A stretch of 64,000 bases of DNA, from contig DXHU01000005.1 in assembly GCA_019113245.1 (NCBI GenBank), positions 62,001 to 126,000 of the forward strand. The letters run 5' to 3'. How positions within the stretch are numbered: position 1 is the first letter of the stretch; the number at the start of each line of letters is the position of its first letter. Source of the DNA: Candidatus Ornithospirochaeta avicola. GTDB lineage: Bacteria; Spirochaetota; Spirochaetia; Sphaerochaetales; Sphaerochaetaceae. Below the pieces are notes generated by a model. The model was given only the letters and a program-made list of their open reading frames with translations. It was not told the DNA's origin and did not search any database. Shown here piece by piece: positions 17,874-25,910 of the stretch. Both the position numbers and the translations under genes were made by a program.

Positions 17874-18287
17874 ATGAAAGTCGCACTTGTATATGCTGGA
17901 CGGGATAGGGATGATCAGAAAGTTAAGCAGATTGCATCTTCTCTCTCATCAGCTCTTTCAAAAAAATATGAGGTGACACTTTTAAATGCTTATGTTGATG
18001 AAGAGAGACTTACTTTCTATGATTTTATTGTTCTTGTCTCCACTCAGAGCAGCTTCATAAGCGCAAGAATCCCTGATATAGTGCCAAAATACTTGAAAAC
18101 TACACCTGGAGCAGAAGGCAAACGCTCTCTTGCTGTGGTATTATCTGGAATCAGGAGTTCCAAGACAACCATCAACCTGATGAAGGCGATGGAAGAGCAG
18201 GGTATGCTCGTCAATGCAAGCTTTACTGTCAAAAATACCAGTGAGGCAGGCTCTCTTGGCAAAAATATCCAACTGGAAAGGAGTTAA
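17874..18287 (+). CDS. Flavodoxin-fold-like protein of unknown function
   Basis: 137 residues. The start MKVALVYAGRDRDDQKVKQIAS has the strand-loop-helix look of flavodoxins and NADPH-dependent FMN reductases, followed by DFIVLVSTQSSF (second strand and loop) and KRSLAVVLSGIRSS (third strand). The typical T/S-x-T-G-x-T phosphate loop is missing, so flavin binding is doubtful. It is cytoplasmic (no signal). A good GGAGG precedes the ATG. It lies between secG and a periplasmic folding factor with which it shares a 6-base spacing. Function not known. Confidence 0.6.
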   Translation: MKVALVYAGRDRDDQKVKQIASSLSSALSKKYEVTLLNAYVDEERLTFYDFIVLVSTQSSFISARIPDIVPKYLKTTPGAEGKRSLAVVLSGIRSSKTTINLMKAMEEQGMLVNASFTVKNTSEAGSLGKNIQLERS

Positions 18288-18293
18288 ATCAAA

Positions 18294-19322
18294 ATGAAAA
18301 AGAGATTCTTATCTGTTCTGCTTGTACTTTTTCTTGCCCTCTCAGCAATAGGATCAGCAAGTTTGGTATCTAGCCCTGCTGCAACAGTTAATCTTATCAG
18401 AAATAAAGCAATTACAAATGATGATGTCGATGCTATGCTCAAGCAGTATCAGAATGCAGGAGTATCTGCAGATCGAAGCCAGATTCTAGATATTCTCATC
18501 AATGATGAAGTATTCCTGCAGGGTGCTGAACGTGATGGTGCACTTGCAACTGATCAGGAAGTTGAAAGCTATGTCTCTCAGCTTAAAAGCCAGCTTGAGA
18601 GCCAGGTAGGTGCCCAGGTTTCTGATGCAGACTTTGAAAGCTATATAAGTGCAAATACAGGAATGAGCTTAGATGAATATAAAGAAGGCATAAAAGAATC
18701 TTTGACTGTTCAGAAATATGTTCTGCAGGAAAAGGGTGCAGAGCTTCAGAACATCAACACAATGCCTACAGATTCACAGGTCGAGAACTTTTACAGAAAG
18801 AACATGCAGGGCTTCTTCCAAGCAGAGAATGTTAAGCTTGCTCATGTTGTAAAGCTCAAGACTGATGATGAGAAAAAGAATGAGGAGAATGCTGTCTTGA
18901 TGACTGATGTTGCAGAAAAGATCAAGAATGGAAGCATTACATTCGAGCAGGCAGTTTCTGACTACACAGACGATGCAGAGAGCAAAGCTCTTGGCGGAGA
19001 TATCGGATGGCTGAGCATTGACAACCAGAGTGCAATTACAGGATTCGGACAGGATTTTGTCGATGCAGTAATGAATTTAAAAACAGGAGAGGTCTCCGGA
19101 ATGCTTGAGTCCAATGTCGGATACCATATTGTCAAAGTTAGCGTTCATAACAGCGGAAGGATTTTGGGAATTGATGATAAAATCAATCCGGAGAGCTCAG
19201 AGACAGTAAGGGATTACATTGTTTATCTTCTTGCCAATCAGAATGCACAGAATGCTCTTGCCAATGCTACAAATGAACTGATTGCTGATCTCAGAAGCCA
19301 GGCAAGAATAAGGATTTATTAA
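18294..19322 (+). CDS. Periplasmic peptidyl-prolyl isomerase of the SurA/PrsA (parvulin) type
   Basis: 342 residues with an N-terminal signal peptide (MKKRFLSVLLVLFLALSAIG, cleavage probably after Ala near residue 23). Residues ~30-165 form a helical SurA/PrsA-like chaperone domain (NKAITNDDVDAML). Residues ~180-290 form a parvulin domain: KLAHVVKLKT, SDYTDDAESKALGGDIGWL and GYHIVKVS are the family blocks. Probably helps fold outer-membrane proteins such as BamA and LptD clients; this is inferred. AAGGAG is 8 bases before ATG 18294. No lipobox Cys is seen, so it looks soluble. nusB follows without a gap. Confidence 0.88.
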   Translation: MKKRFLSVLLVLFLALSAIGSASLVSSPAATVNLIRNKAITNDDVDAMLKQYQNAGVSADRSQILDILINDEVFLQGAERDGALATDQEVESYVSQLKSQLESQVGAQVSDADFESYISANTGMSLDEYKEGIKESLTVQKYVLQEKGAELQNINTMPTDSQVENFYRKNMQGFFQAENVKLAHVVKLKTDDEKKNEENAVLMTDVAEKIKNGSITFEQAVSDYTDDAESKALGGDIGWLSIDNQSAITGFGQDFVDAVMNLKTGEVSGMLESNVGYHIVKVSVHNSGRILGIDDKINPESSETVRDYIVYLLANQNAQNALANATNELIADLRSQARIRIY

Positions 19323-19766
19323 GTGAAGGAAATTTTCAAACAGGATAGGGTGACAGCCAGGAGCATCGCGCTCCAGGCTCTTTATTCCCTTGATTTCAAT
19401 AATGAGCTTGATGATGATCTTGATTTAACTGTCTTTCCAGGAATGACAGAAGAGGAGATGGATGCTCTTGATGAAGAGGCAAAAACATTTGCACGCCTCC
19501 TAATTTTAGGAACTGTTGAGAACAGGTCTCAGATTGATCAGATCATTAGAAAATATTCAATAAACAGACCGCTTGAAAAAATAAACATCGTGGACAGAAA
19601 TGTTTTAAGGCTCTCGCTTTATCAGCTTCTGTATGTAAAGGATACTCATCCAACAATCATAATAGACCAGGCTGTAAAGCTTTCCCAATCATTCAGCAAT
19701 GATGTGTCATACAAATTCATAAACGGTCTGCTTGACACATATGTCAAGGAGAACATTCATGATTGA
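19323..19766 (+). CDS. nusB: Transcription antitermination factor NusB
   Basis: All-helical RNA-binding factor that acts with NusE/S10 on boxA during rRNA transcription. 147 residues. The family start VTARSIALQALYSLDF binds RNA through its Arg, and the C-terminal half has IDQIIRKYSINRPLEKINIVDRNVLRLSLYQLLY and PTIIIDQAVKLSQSFS. It starts with GTG 19323 immediately after the TAA of the isomerase gene; only a weak AAGGA precedes it. It overlaps map by 8 bases. Confidence 0.94.
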   Translation: MKEIFKQDRVTARSIALQALYSLDFNNELDDDLDLTVFPGMTEEEMDALDEEAKTFARLLILGTVENRSQIDQIIRKYSINRPLEKINIVDRNVLRLSLYQLLYVKDTHPTIIIDQAVKLSQSFSNDVSYKFINGLLDTYVKENIHD

Positions 19767-20508
19767 GCTGAAAACAAAAGAGGATATTGAAGGAATAAGA
19801 AAGAGCGGTGCTCTTCTTTCATCCCTCTTTAAGATGCTTGATAAAAACATCAAGGAAGGCATGAGCACTTATGATGTCGACAAGATTTGCTATGAGTTTA
19901 TCAAGGACAATCATGCAATTGCCTCCTGCCTCGGATACTGCGGGTATCCAAATGCTACATGCATTTCCGTAAACGACACTGTTATTCATGGCATCCCGTC
20001 AAGGAAGAATATCTTAAAGGACGGGGATCTTGTTTCTGTAGATATCACACTGGATCTTGACGGCTATGTATCAGACAGCACTCATACCTATGAAATCGGA
20101 AATGTAAGCAAGGAAGTCCATTTACTAAATGAAGTGACAAGAAAAGCACTTTATAACGCAATAGATGCAGCATCAGTAAAGGGTGCACGTCTATATGACA
20201 TTGCCCGTGCCGTTGAGTCCACGGTCCGTCCTTATCACTATGGGATAGTTGAGGACTACTGCGGTCATGGAGTTGGATTTTCCATTCATGAAGATCCTCT
20301 TGTTTTCAACTATGTGAACACAAGATATTCAAACAAGAAACTCCGTGAAGGCCTTGTAATTGCAATAGAGCCCATGATCAACATGGGGGACAAGAGAATA
20401 AAGGTCCTGGATGATGGCTGGACAGTCAAGACTGTTGACGCTTCTGTCGCATGTCACTGGGAGCACACTGTTGCCATCACTGAAGATGGACTTGAGATTA
20501 TGACCTGA
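19759..20508 (+). CDS. map: Methionine aminopeptidase, type I
   Basis: Removes the N-terminal Met from nascent proteins. 249 residues, single catalytic domain without an N-terminal zinc finger. Metal ligands are visible: Asp in SVDITLDLDGY, Asp in VSDSTHTYEIG (the usual D-x-x-x-T), His in GHGVGFSIHEDP, Glu in AIEPMINMG and Glu in WEHTVAITEDG. The frame is open from 19732, but ATG 19759 has AAGGAG 7 bases upstream and gives the family start MIELKTKEDIEGIRKSG. Overlaps nusB by 8 bases. Confidence 0.96.
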   Translation: MIELKTKEDIEGIRKSGALLSSLFKMLDKNIKEGMSTYDVDKICYEFIKDNHAIASCLGYCGYPNATCISVNDTVIHGIPSRKNILKDGDLVSVDITLDLDGYVSDSTHTYEIGNVSKEVHLLNEVTRKALYNAIDAASVKGARLYDIARAVESTVRPYHYGIVEDYCGHGVGFSIHEDPLVFNYVNTRYSNKKLREGLVIAIEPMINMGDKRIKVLDDGWTVKTVDASVACHWEHTVAITEDGLEIMT

Positions 20509-20516
20509 GGTGATTT

Positions 20517-21128
20517 ATGTCCAAGGAATTCATTACATGCGATATGATCCGCGATGCAGCTTTAAAGCTTGTGCACAAGATGTATACAGTCGATCATTTC
20601 ATGCCGGATATCATATATGATTCGCTACGCGGCGGTGCATATATGGCAAATGTAATGAGCGAGTACTATAAGCTCATTGCAATGAAGGAAAAGAGAGAGC
20701 CTGTATTCTATGCTGCTGTAGTTGCAAGGAGTTATGGAAAGCTTTCTGAGCACAGTGAGCACGTTGATATCGATGGATGGACGGTTAGCCCCAAAAAGCT
20801 TGACAAGAACATGAAGGTTCTTATAGTTGATGACATCTTTGATACAGGAATGACTGTTAATGCACTTGTCAATACTGTAATGGAGCAGAGTGGGATTTTA
20901 AGAGAGAACATTAAGGTCGCTGTCTATGACTACAAGGTTCCTCTTTATAAAAAGGAAAGCCTTCCTATCCAGCCTGATTACTGGTGCAGAAAGCATGTTC
21001 TCTCATCTCCTGAAGAATCCAGATGGATTCACTATACATGCCATGAATTCATCGGGCTAACTAGTGAAGAGATAGATCAGGTATTTGCTGATGAGGAAGT
21101 GAAGAAGATTCTTCATGAAGTTCTATAA
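20517..21128 (+). CDS. Predicted phosphoribosyltransferase
   Basis: 203 residues, type I phosphoribosyltransferase fold. The PRPP-binding loop is plain in KVLIVDDIFDTGMTVNAL, with the two acidic residues before Asp-Thr-Gly. Before it, PDIIYDSLRGGAYMANVMSE is the PPi-binding loop. It resembles the Gpt/HGPRT-like predicted phosphoribosyltransferases in which the base is not settled; a purine is likely. The C-terminus (residues ~150-203) holds PDYWCRKHV and a Trp-rich segment that may shape the base pocket. Last gene before a strong terminator; 8 bases after map. Confidence 0.85.
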   Translation: MSKEFITCDMIRDAALKLVHKMYTVDHFMPDIIYDSLRGGAYMANVMSEYYKLIAMKEKREPVFYAAVVARSYGKLSEHSEHVDIDGWTVSPKKLDKNMKVLIVDDIFDTGMTVNALVNTVMEQSGILRENIKVAVYDYKVPLYKKESLPIQPDYWCRKHVLSSPEESRWIHYTCHEFIGLTSEEIDQVFADEEVKKILHEVL

Positions 21129-21132
21129 GGTT

Positions 21133-21157
21133 TGCAGGCTCTGCCTGCATTTTTTTT
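21133..21157 (+). terminator. Terminator after the phosphoribosyltransferase gene
   Basis: Stem TGCAGGC/GCCTGCA with a 3-base loop and eight Ts. It ends the long plus-strand cluster that began at gap and lies back to back with the minus-strand terminator at 21168-21192. Confidence 0.93.
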
Positions 21158-21167
21158 GAATGTAATA

Positions 21168-21192
21168 TAAAAAGCGGCAGGATTTCTGCCGC
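21168..21192 (-). terminator. Terminator of the lipoprotein/barrel operon (minus strand)
   Basis: Read on the minus strand: stem GCGGCAG/CTGCCGC, 5-base loop, then TTTTT. It is 25 bases beyond the stop of the lipoprotein gene. Confidence 0.9.
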
Positions 21193-21216
21193 AAATTAGA
21201 GCTTGAATCTTCAGCT

Positions 21217-22260
21217 TTAATTCTGAGTTTCATTATTAGAAGAAAGATCAACAGTTGTGCAGTAAACTCCGTTTGAAGCTGTCACACGATAAATTTTAAT
21301 TGAATTATTATTATTGTCTTCAACTGCAATATACTGCTTTTCTCTGCCGCTTAAAGAAGAAAAGAGTGTCTTTACTTCATGTTTATTTCCATCTGCTATA
21401 AGAGCAGAATTTGAAATAAGGAATGTCTTTCCTCCGGCTTTTGTATAGAAAGGAGTTCCACTAAGCTTGATAGCCTTCTCCTCCTTATTTTTTAAGGCCT
21501 TTCCATTTGAATCATAAACAGTGTAGTCTGATCCTGCTACAGCATAATCAGAAGAGAGGAAATGTATTGTAAGAGAGTTCTTATTACCATCTTTTATAGT
21601 TTTTTCAATACCATCAACATAATACTTGTTATTATTTTCATATGCATTAGGTCCGATTATTCTTGCATCTTCTTTATAATCAGAAATTTCTTTAGCATTA
21701 GAAACAGTCAGTGTATTTTCATTTTCATTTTCTGAATAAATTAAATGATTCGTATCATCAACATTGATCAGATAATATTTATCACCAACAGTCTTAACTA
21801 TGGCTGTAAAAACATTTTTTCCATCAACATAATAGACTTCAGAGCCTATGATTTTATTAATTTCATTTTCACTAGCCTTGAAAGTTACTTTAGTTGAAGT
21901 GTGATCAGTCATGTTTTCAACTTCGAAATAAAAACCATTGGGATCATTTATGCTTTTTAGTGCATATTTAGTACCATCTGATTCATCTGATTCGAATACA
22001 AATTTATAGAAGGCATACTGCTCTTTTTCCTTTGGGGTAAATAAAGTAGTATTCTGCGCAGAGCTGTTCATTTCATAATAGGAAAGGCCATTTTCTGAGT
22101 TGACATATATTTTATTATCTAAGACTCCGATGAACTCTTGAACATCTACATTAGTAACAGCCTCGCTTGAAAGAATATCATTGAAAATACCCTGACCATC
22201 AAGATTGCATGATGTGAGCAAGATAAGTGAAGAAAGAAGAATAAATAAAGCTTTTTTCAT
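21217..22260 (-). CDS. Putative surface or periplasmic lipoprotein of unknown function
   Basis: 347 residues. A type II signal peptide is clear: MKKALFILLSSLILLTSCNL, with the lipidated Cys18 after L-T-S. The mature part is rich in Asn, Ser, Tyr and Lys and consists of many short strands about every 40-45 residues (KIYVNSENGLSYYE, SEVYYVDGKNVF, NNKYYVDGIEK, DYAVAGSDYTVYDSN), which suggests a beta-propeller-like fold but is only a pattern. More AT- and Asn-rich than its neighbours, as for fast-evolving exposed lipoproteins. AAGGAG precedes the start. It is second in a two-gene minus-strand operon with the barrel protein, 10 bases downstream of it. No family recognised. Confidence 0.78.
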   Translation of the reverse strand: MKKALFILLSSLILLTSCNLDGQGIFNDILSSEAVTNVDVQEFIGVLDNKIYVNSENGLSYYEMNSSAQNTTLFTPKEKEQYAFYKFVFESDESDGTKYALKSINDPNGFYFEVENMTDHTSTKVTFKASENEINKIIGSEVYYVDGKNVFTAIVKTVGDKYYLINVDDTNHLIYSENENENTLTVSNAKEISDYKEDARIIGPNAYENNNKYYVDGIEKTIKDGNKNSLTIHFLSSDYAVAGSDYTVYDSNGKALKNKEEKAIKLSGTPFYTKAGGKTFLISNSALIADGNKHEVKTLFSSLSGREKQYIAVEDNNNNSIKIYRVTASNGVYCTTVDLSSNNETQN

Positions 22261-22270
22261 ACCATTCTCC

Positions 22271-22864
22271 TTAGTGCCTGTATACTGCTGAGAGTGTCAG
22301 AGGTGAAAAGAGTGATACTCCGTTATAGTCTGCTCTGTCACTCTTTAGATAGAATTCCGGCACAAATGTTACTCCGCCGTTTATTCCCATTCCCCATTCG
22401 TCGGTAAAGAAGAATCTGAATCCTACTTCAGCTCCAACTGATAGTGTGAGCTTGCCGTTTCCTGCAAGGCTTATGTAATTGATTCCTGCTGTAAGTGAAA
22501 GAGGAATTTCAATATTTCCCTGCAGAGGAACATATGTGAACTTGAAGAGCATCGGCACATTTGTGAAAACACTGCTTGACTGGTCAAAATGGAACTGATA
22601 TCCGATTTCTCCGCCAAGTGCGATATAAGGAGATGTGAAGACCTGGTATGTTATGCTTCCATATCCTCCAACTGTAAGGTGAGTGCCCTCTGCACCCATT
22701 CCAGAGCCTGCAATGTCCTTCTTCGGCACTGCCATATAGTCAGGAAAAGCCACGCCTGCAGATATTGTGAATATCTGGCTGCCTGTATCATAAAACGGCT
22801 GGGCAGCAAAGAGGCTGACTGAGCTCAGAAAAATCATTAATGCTGTAAGAATTTTTTTCTTCAT
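22271..22864 (-). CDS. Small outer-membrane beta-barrel protein
   Basis: 197 residues. Signal peptide MKKKILTALMIFLSSVSLFA with cleavage probably after Ala20. The mature protein is a series of alternating amphipathic strands with turns (QIFTISAGVAF, YGSITYQVF, YIALGGEIGYQFHF, LSVGAEVGFRFFF, GMGINGGVTFVPEFYL, LTLSAVYRH), consistent with an eight-stranded OmpW/OmpX-like barrel. The final residues are Y-R-H rather than a clean terminal Phe. A TATAAT box ends 6 bases before the ATG and there is no ribosome site, so the mRNA is probably leaderless. Exact family is not settled. Confidence 0.8.
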   Translation of the reverse strand: MKKKILTALMIFLSSVSLFAAQPFYDTGSQIFTISAGVAFPDYMAVPKKDIAGSGMGAEGTHLTVGGYGSITYQVFTSPYIALGGEIGYQFHFDQSSSVFTNVPMLFKFTYVPLQGNIEIPLSLTAGINYISLAGNGKLTLSVGAEVGFRFFFTDEWGMGINGGVTFVPEFYLKSDRADYNGVSLFSPLTLSAVYRH

Positions 22865-22870
22865 GCGTTC

Positions 22871-22876
22871 ATTATA
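22871..22876 (-). promoter_or_regulatory. -10 box of the barrel/lipoprotein operon, leaderless geometry
   Basis: On the minus strand TATAAT is followed by six bases (GAACGC) and then the ATG of the barrel gene, which puts +1 on the A of the start codon. The -35 region is only AT-rich. Confidence 0.6.
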
Positions 22877-22924
22877 TAAAAAAGATTCATATTTTTAAAT
22901 GGATTGAGAAAACAAGGAAAAAAA

Positions 22925-22932
22925 TGTATTAA
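22925..22932 (+). promoter_or_regulatory. Candidate -10 box of folD
   Basis: TGTATTAA ends nine bases before ATG 22942. No ribosome site is seen, so the leader would be only two or three bases. Divergent from the barrel-gene promoter 50 bases away. Confidence 0.4.
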
Positions 22933-22941
22933 TAATAGCAG

Positions 22942-23829
22942 ATGAAGCTACTTGACGGAAAAATCATCAGGGATGAAATCCTTGAAAAGCTTAAAGAAAA
23001 TACGCAATCCTTTATAAAAAAAGGAAATAGAGCACCAAGTCTTGCAGTCATTCTCGTTGGAGATGATCCAGCGAGCCTTTCTTATGTCAACAGCAAGCAC
23101 AAGATGTGCGAGGCACTTTCTTTTGTGCATTTTGATTATAAATTGTGTGAAGATATTGCTGAAGAGGAGCTTTTGGCTTTGATTGACAGGCTGAACTGTG
23201 ATGAAAGTGTTGATGCAATCCTAGTACAGCTTCCTCTTCCTTCTCACATAAATGAGAGCAATGTCATTAACAGAATAAGCAAAAAAAAGGATGTTGACGG
23301 CTTTACGGAAAATAATCTTGGACGTCTTGTTCAGGGACTTGACTGCTTTATCCCATGCACAGCAAAAGGCATTCTTGACATGCTCGACTATTATGATATT
23401 CCCACAAGAGGAAAAAGCATTACAGTAATTGGCAGAAGCAATATAGTCGGCAAGCCGCTTGCAATCCTTTTGATGAATAAAGGCCGTGATGCGACAGTGA
23501 CTGTATGCAACAGCCACACAGAGAATCTAAAACGCTTTACAAAGGATGCAGACATTATTGTTGTTGCCGCAGGAAAGGCTGATCTTCTTAATTCATCCAT
23601 GACAAAGGATGATGCTGTCATCATTGATGTCGGAATAAACAGGATAAAGGATGAGAGCAGGAAAAAGGGCTACAGAATCCAGGGTGATGTGGATGAGAAG
23701 AGCTTTGAAAGTACATCATGCCTTGTTTCACCTGTTCCGGGAGGAGTAGGGCTGATGACAGTCATCTCCCTTATGGAGAACACATTCAAGGCGGCAGTAA
23801 TCAGGAGCAAGAGTGAGATACATAATTGA
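22942..23829 (+). CDS. folD: Methylenetetrahydrofolate dehydrogenase/cyclohydrolase FolD
   Basis: Bifunctional enzyme of one-carbon metabolism. 295 residues. Motifs: VGDDPASLSYVNSKHKMCE with the catalytic Tyr and Lys, QLPLPSHI, DVDGFTENNLGRL, and the Rossmann part VIGRSNIVGKPLAILLM plus VSPVPGGVGLMT. The usual PCTPxG is PCTAKG here, a Pro-to-Ala change next to the active site. It is followed by miaB with a 17-base overlap. No Shine-Dalgarno is visible before ATG 22942. Confidence 0.96.
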   Translation: MKLLDGKIIRDEILEKLKENTQSFIKKGNRAPSLAVILVGDDPASLSYVNSKHKMCEALSFVHFDYKLCEDIAEEELLALIDRLNCDESVDAILVQLPLPSHINESNVINRISKKKDVDGFTENNLGRLVQGLDCFIPCTAKGILDMLDYYDIPTRGKSITVIGRSNIVGKPLAILLMNKGRDATVTVCNSHTENLKRFTKDADIIVVAAGKADLLNSSMTKDDAVIIDVGINRIKDESRKKGYRIQGDVDEKSFESTSCLVSPVPGGVGLMTVISLMENTFKAAVIRSKSEIHN

Positions 23830-25105
23830 AACATACGGCTGTCAGATGAATGTGGCAGAGTCCAATGCAATTGAGCTTCTTTTAATGGCAAGGGGAGCAG
23901 AGAAGACAGAAAGCACAATCGATGCTGATGTTGTGATTCTGAACACATGTTCAGTCAGAAAGACTGCTGAAAACAGAATCTGGGGCCGCCTTGGCTATTA
24001 TTCAACAGTAAAGAAAAGAAACAAAAACTTCAGGATTATTTTAACCGGCTGTATGGCGGAGCGCCTTAAGGACGAGGTTAAGAATGATGCACCATATGTT
24101 GATGCGGTAATCGGAACAAACGAAAAGAATGAGATTGCATCATTTGTTATGGACAATAAGCTTGAAAAAGAAGAGAAATACAGCTTTCTGCCTTCCTATT
24201 ACAAGGAAGGAGAAATATCTTCATACATCCCTATAATGAACGGATGCAATAATTTCTGTTCATATTGCATTGTTCCCTATGTCAGGGGAAGGGAAGTGAG
24301 CAGAAGTGTTGAGGAAATACTTTCAGAAATAGATTTCCTTGAGAAAAAGGGTGTGAAGGAAGTAACACTCCTTGGCCAGAATGTAAATTCATATAAGAGC
24401 ACATATAACGGAAAGACTGTTGATTTTCCATCCCTGTTGGAGCTTATAACGCCGCACCTTGAGAACATAATGTTCATACGCTTTGAGTCTCCTCACCCGA
24501 AGGATTTCTCAGATCACCTTATATCAGTTATTGCTGAAAACAAAAAGATTGCAAAGCATATACATCTTCCGATGCAGAGCGGTTCGACAAGGATACTCTC
24601 TCTTATGAACAGAAAGACAACAAGGGAAGCTTTCATTGCTCTTGTAGAGAAAATGTATGAGAAAATACCATCTCTTACTCTCTCAACTGATGTCATGACA
24701 GGATTTCCTTCAGAAACAGAAGAAGAGTTTGAAGAGACTCTTTCGATGATGGATGTGATGAAGTGCACGGAAGCTTTCATGTATTACTACAACCCGAGAG
24801 AGGGGACCAAGGCATATTCAATGTCAGGCCAGATTGATGAGAAAGAAAAGATCAGAAGGCTGGAAATTCTTATAAAAGAGCAGCTTGAAAGAGCAAAGAA
24901 GATAAAAAGTGCTCGCCTTCCTTTTAAGACTGAAGCTATAGTGCTCTCTGTTACAAGGGATGAAAAAGAAAGGCTTCTTGCTAAGACTGAGCATAACGAT
25001 ATGATTTCATTCCTGCCTGTAAATGAGCACAAAAGCGGAGATATTGTCACTCTTTATGTGACAGAGCTCAATGGAAACACATTCAGAGGTGAAGAGATTG
25101 TCTGA
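23813..25105 (+). CDS. miaB: tRNA-2-methylthio-N6-isopentenyladenosine synthase MiaB
   Basis: Radical-SAM methylthiotransferase that modifies A37 of tRNAs reading UNN codons. 430 residues with all three parts: UPF0004 domain with Cys10 (YGCQMN), Cys46 (NTCSV) and Cys80 (TGCMAE) for the second cluster; radical-SAM core with CNNFCSYC (Cys145/149/152); and a C-terminal TRAM domain of ~60 residues. GTG 23813 is the start, with AGGAG 6 bases upstream inside folD. Overlaps the sirtuin gene at its end. Confidence 0.96.
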   Translation: MRYIIETYGCQMNVAESNAIELLLMARGAEKTESTIDADVVILNTCSVRKTAENRIWGRLGYYSTVKKRNKNFRIILTGCMAERLKDEVKNDAPYVDAVIGTNEKNEIASFVMDNKLEKEEKYSFLPSYYKEGEISSYIPIMNGCNNFCSYCIVPYVRGREVSRSVEEILSEIDFLEKKGVKEVTLLGQNVNSYKSTYNGKTVDFPSLLELITPHLENIMFIRFESPHPKDFSDHLISVIAENKKIAKHIHLPMQSGSTRILSLMNRKTTREAFIALVEKMYEKIPSLTLSTDVMTGFPSETEEEFEETLSMMDVMKCTEAFMYYYNPREGTKAYSMSGQIDEKEKIRRLEILIKEQLERAKKIKSARLPFKTEAIVLSVTRDEKERLLAKTEHNDMISFLPVNEHKSGDIVTLYVTELNGNTFRGEEIV

Positions 25106-25856
25106 TTTTGATTCTTTCTTATCCATTCTTGAAATCTCAAAGCGTGTTGTTGTATTATCAGGAGCCGGTGTTTCAACACTCTCCGGAATCCCTGATTTCA
25201 GATCTTCAGGAGGTCTATACAGCAAGAAATACGGGCAGCTTTCTGTTGAAGAGATTGTATCAATAGATTTCTTTTTCTCTCATCCTGACATCTTCTATTC
25301 ATGGGCAAGCGAATACTGGTTCAATATTGAGAACTTTGAGCCGAACATAATCCACAGGTGTCTTAAGAAGATGGAGGATATTGGAAAGCTGAGTGAAGGA
25401 ATCTTCACACAGAACATCGATGCGCTTCATGAGAGAGCTGGAAGCAGGAATGTCTATAATCTTCATGGCTCTCTCTCACGTGCCTTCTGCACTTCATGCA
25501 ATGCGTTTTATAAGTATGAAGACATTGCAGCAACTGTCAGGAAAGGGGAAGTCCCTAAGTGCTCAAGATGCGGCTCTCTGATCAAGCCTGATATAGTCTT
25601 TTATGGAGAGGCTCTTGATATGAGCACTCTTTTAAGAGCAGAAAGCGCATTTGAGAATGCAGATCTTACGCTTGTTCTCGGCTCATCTTTAATTGTCAAT
25701 CCTGCAGCAAGCCTGCCATACATTTCTGCAAGAAAGGGCAAAAAGATTGTGATTGTGAACCGTGATGACACTTATCTTGATTCCTATTCATGCCTTCGTT
25801 TCAGAGATCTAGAGTCCTTCTTTGTCCAGCTTGATGAACATCTGAGAAATAATTAA
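25098..25856 (+). CDS. cobB: Sirtuin-type NAD-dependent protein deacylase
   Basis: Removes acyl groups from protein lysines using NAD. About 252 residues. Motifs: SGAGVSTLSGIPDFRS (NAD site), TQNIDALHERAG, catalytic His in NLHGSLSRAFC, two zinc Cys pairs (CTSC and CSRC, 31 residues apart by pair start), KPDIVFYGE and GSSLIVNPAA. The frame is open to ATG 25071, but that start has no good ribosome site; TTG 25098 has GAGG 8 bases upstream and gives the usual short 8-base overlap with miaB. Either start keeps the whole domain. Last gene of folD-miaB-sirtuin. Confidence 0.92.
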   Translation: MSDFDSFLSILEISKRVVVLSGAGVSTLSGIPDFRSSGGLYSKKYGQLSVEEIVSIDFFFSHPDIFYSWASEYWFNIENFEPNIIHRCLKKMEDIGKLSEGIFTQNIDALHERAGSRNVYNLHGSLSRAFCTSCNAFYKYEDIAATVRKGEVPKCSRCGSLIKPDIVFYGEALDMSTLLRAESAFENADLTLVLGSSLIVNPAASLPYISARKGKKIVIVNRDDTYLDSYSCLRFRDLESFFVQLDEHLRNN

Positions 25857-25866
25857 CAGTCAGATA

Positions 25867-25896
25867 TTGACCATTCTGTCTGTTTACTATTATATT
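25867..25896 (+). promoter_or_regulatory. Sigma-70-type promoter of the tmRNA gene
   Basis: TTGACC (25867-25872) and TATATT (25891-25896) with an 18-base spacer, or TTATAT with 17. It ends 14 bases before the mature tmRNA 5-prime end, leaving a short 5-prime extension for RNase P. Confidence 0.7.
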
Positions 25897-25910
25897 TATT
25901 TTGCCAGAAC

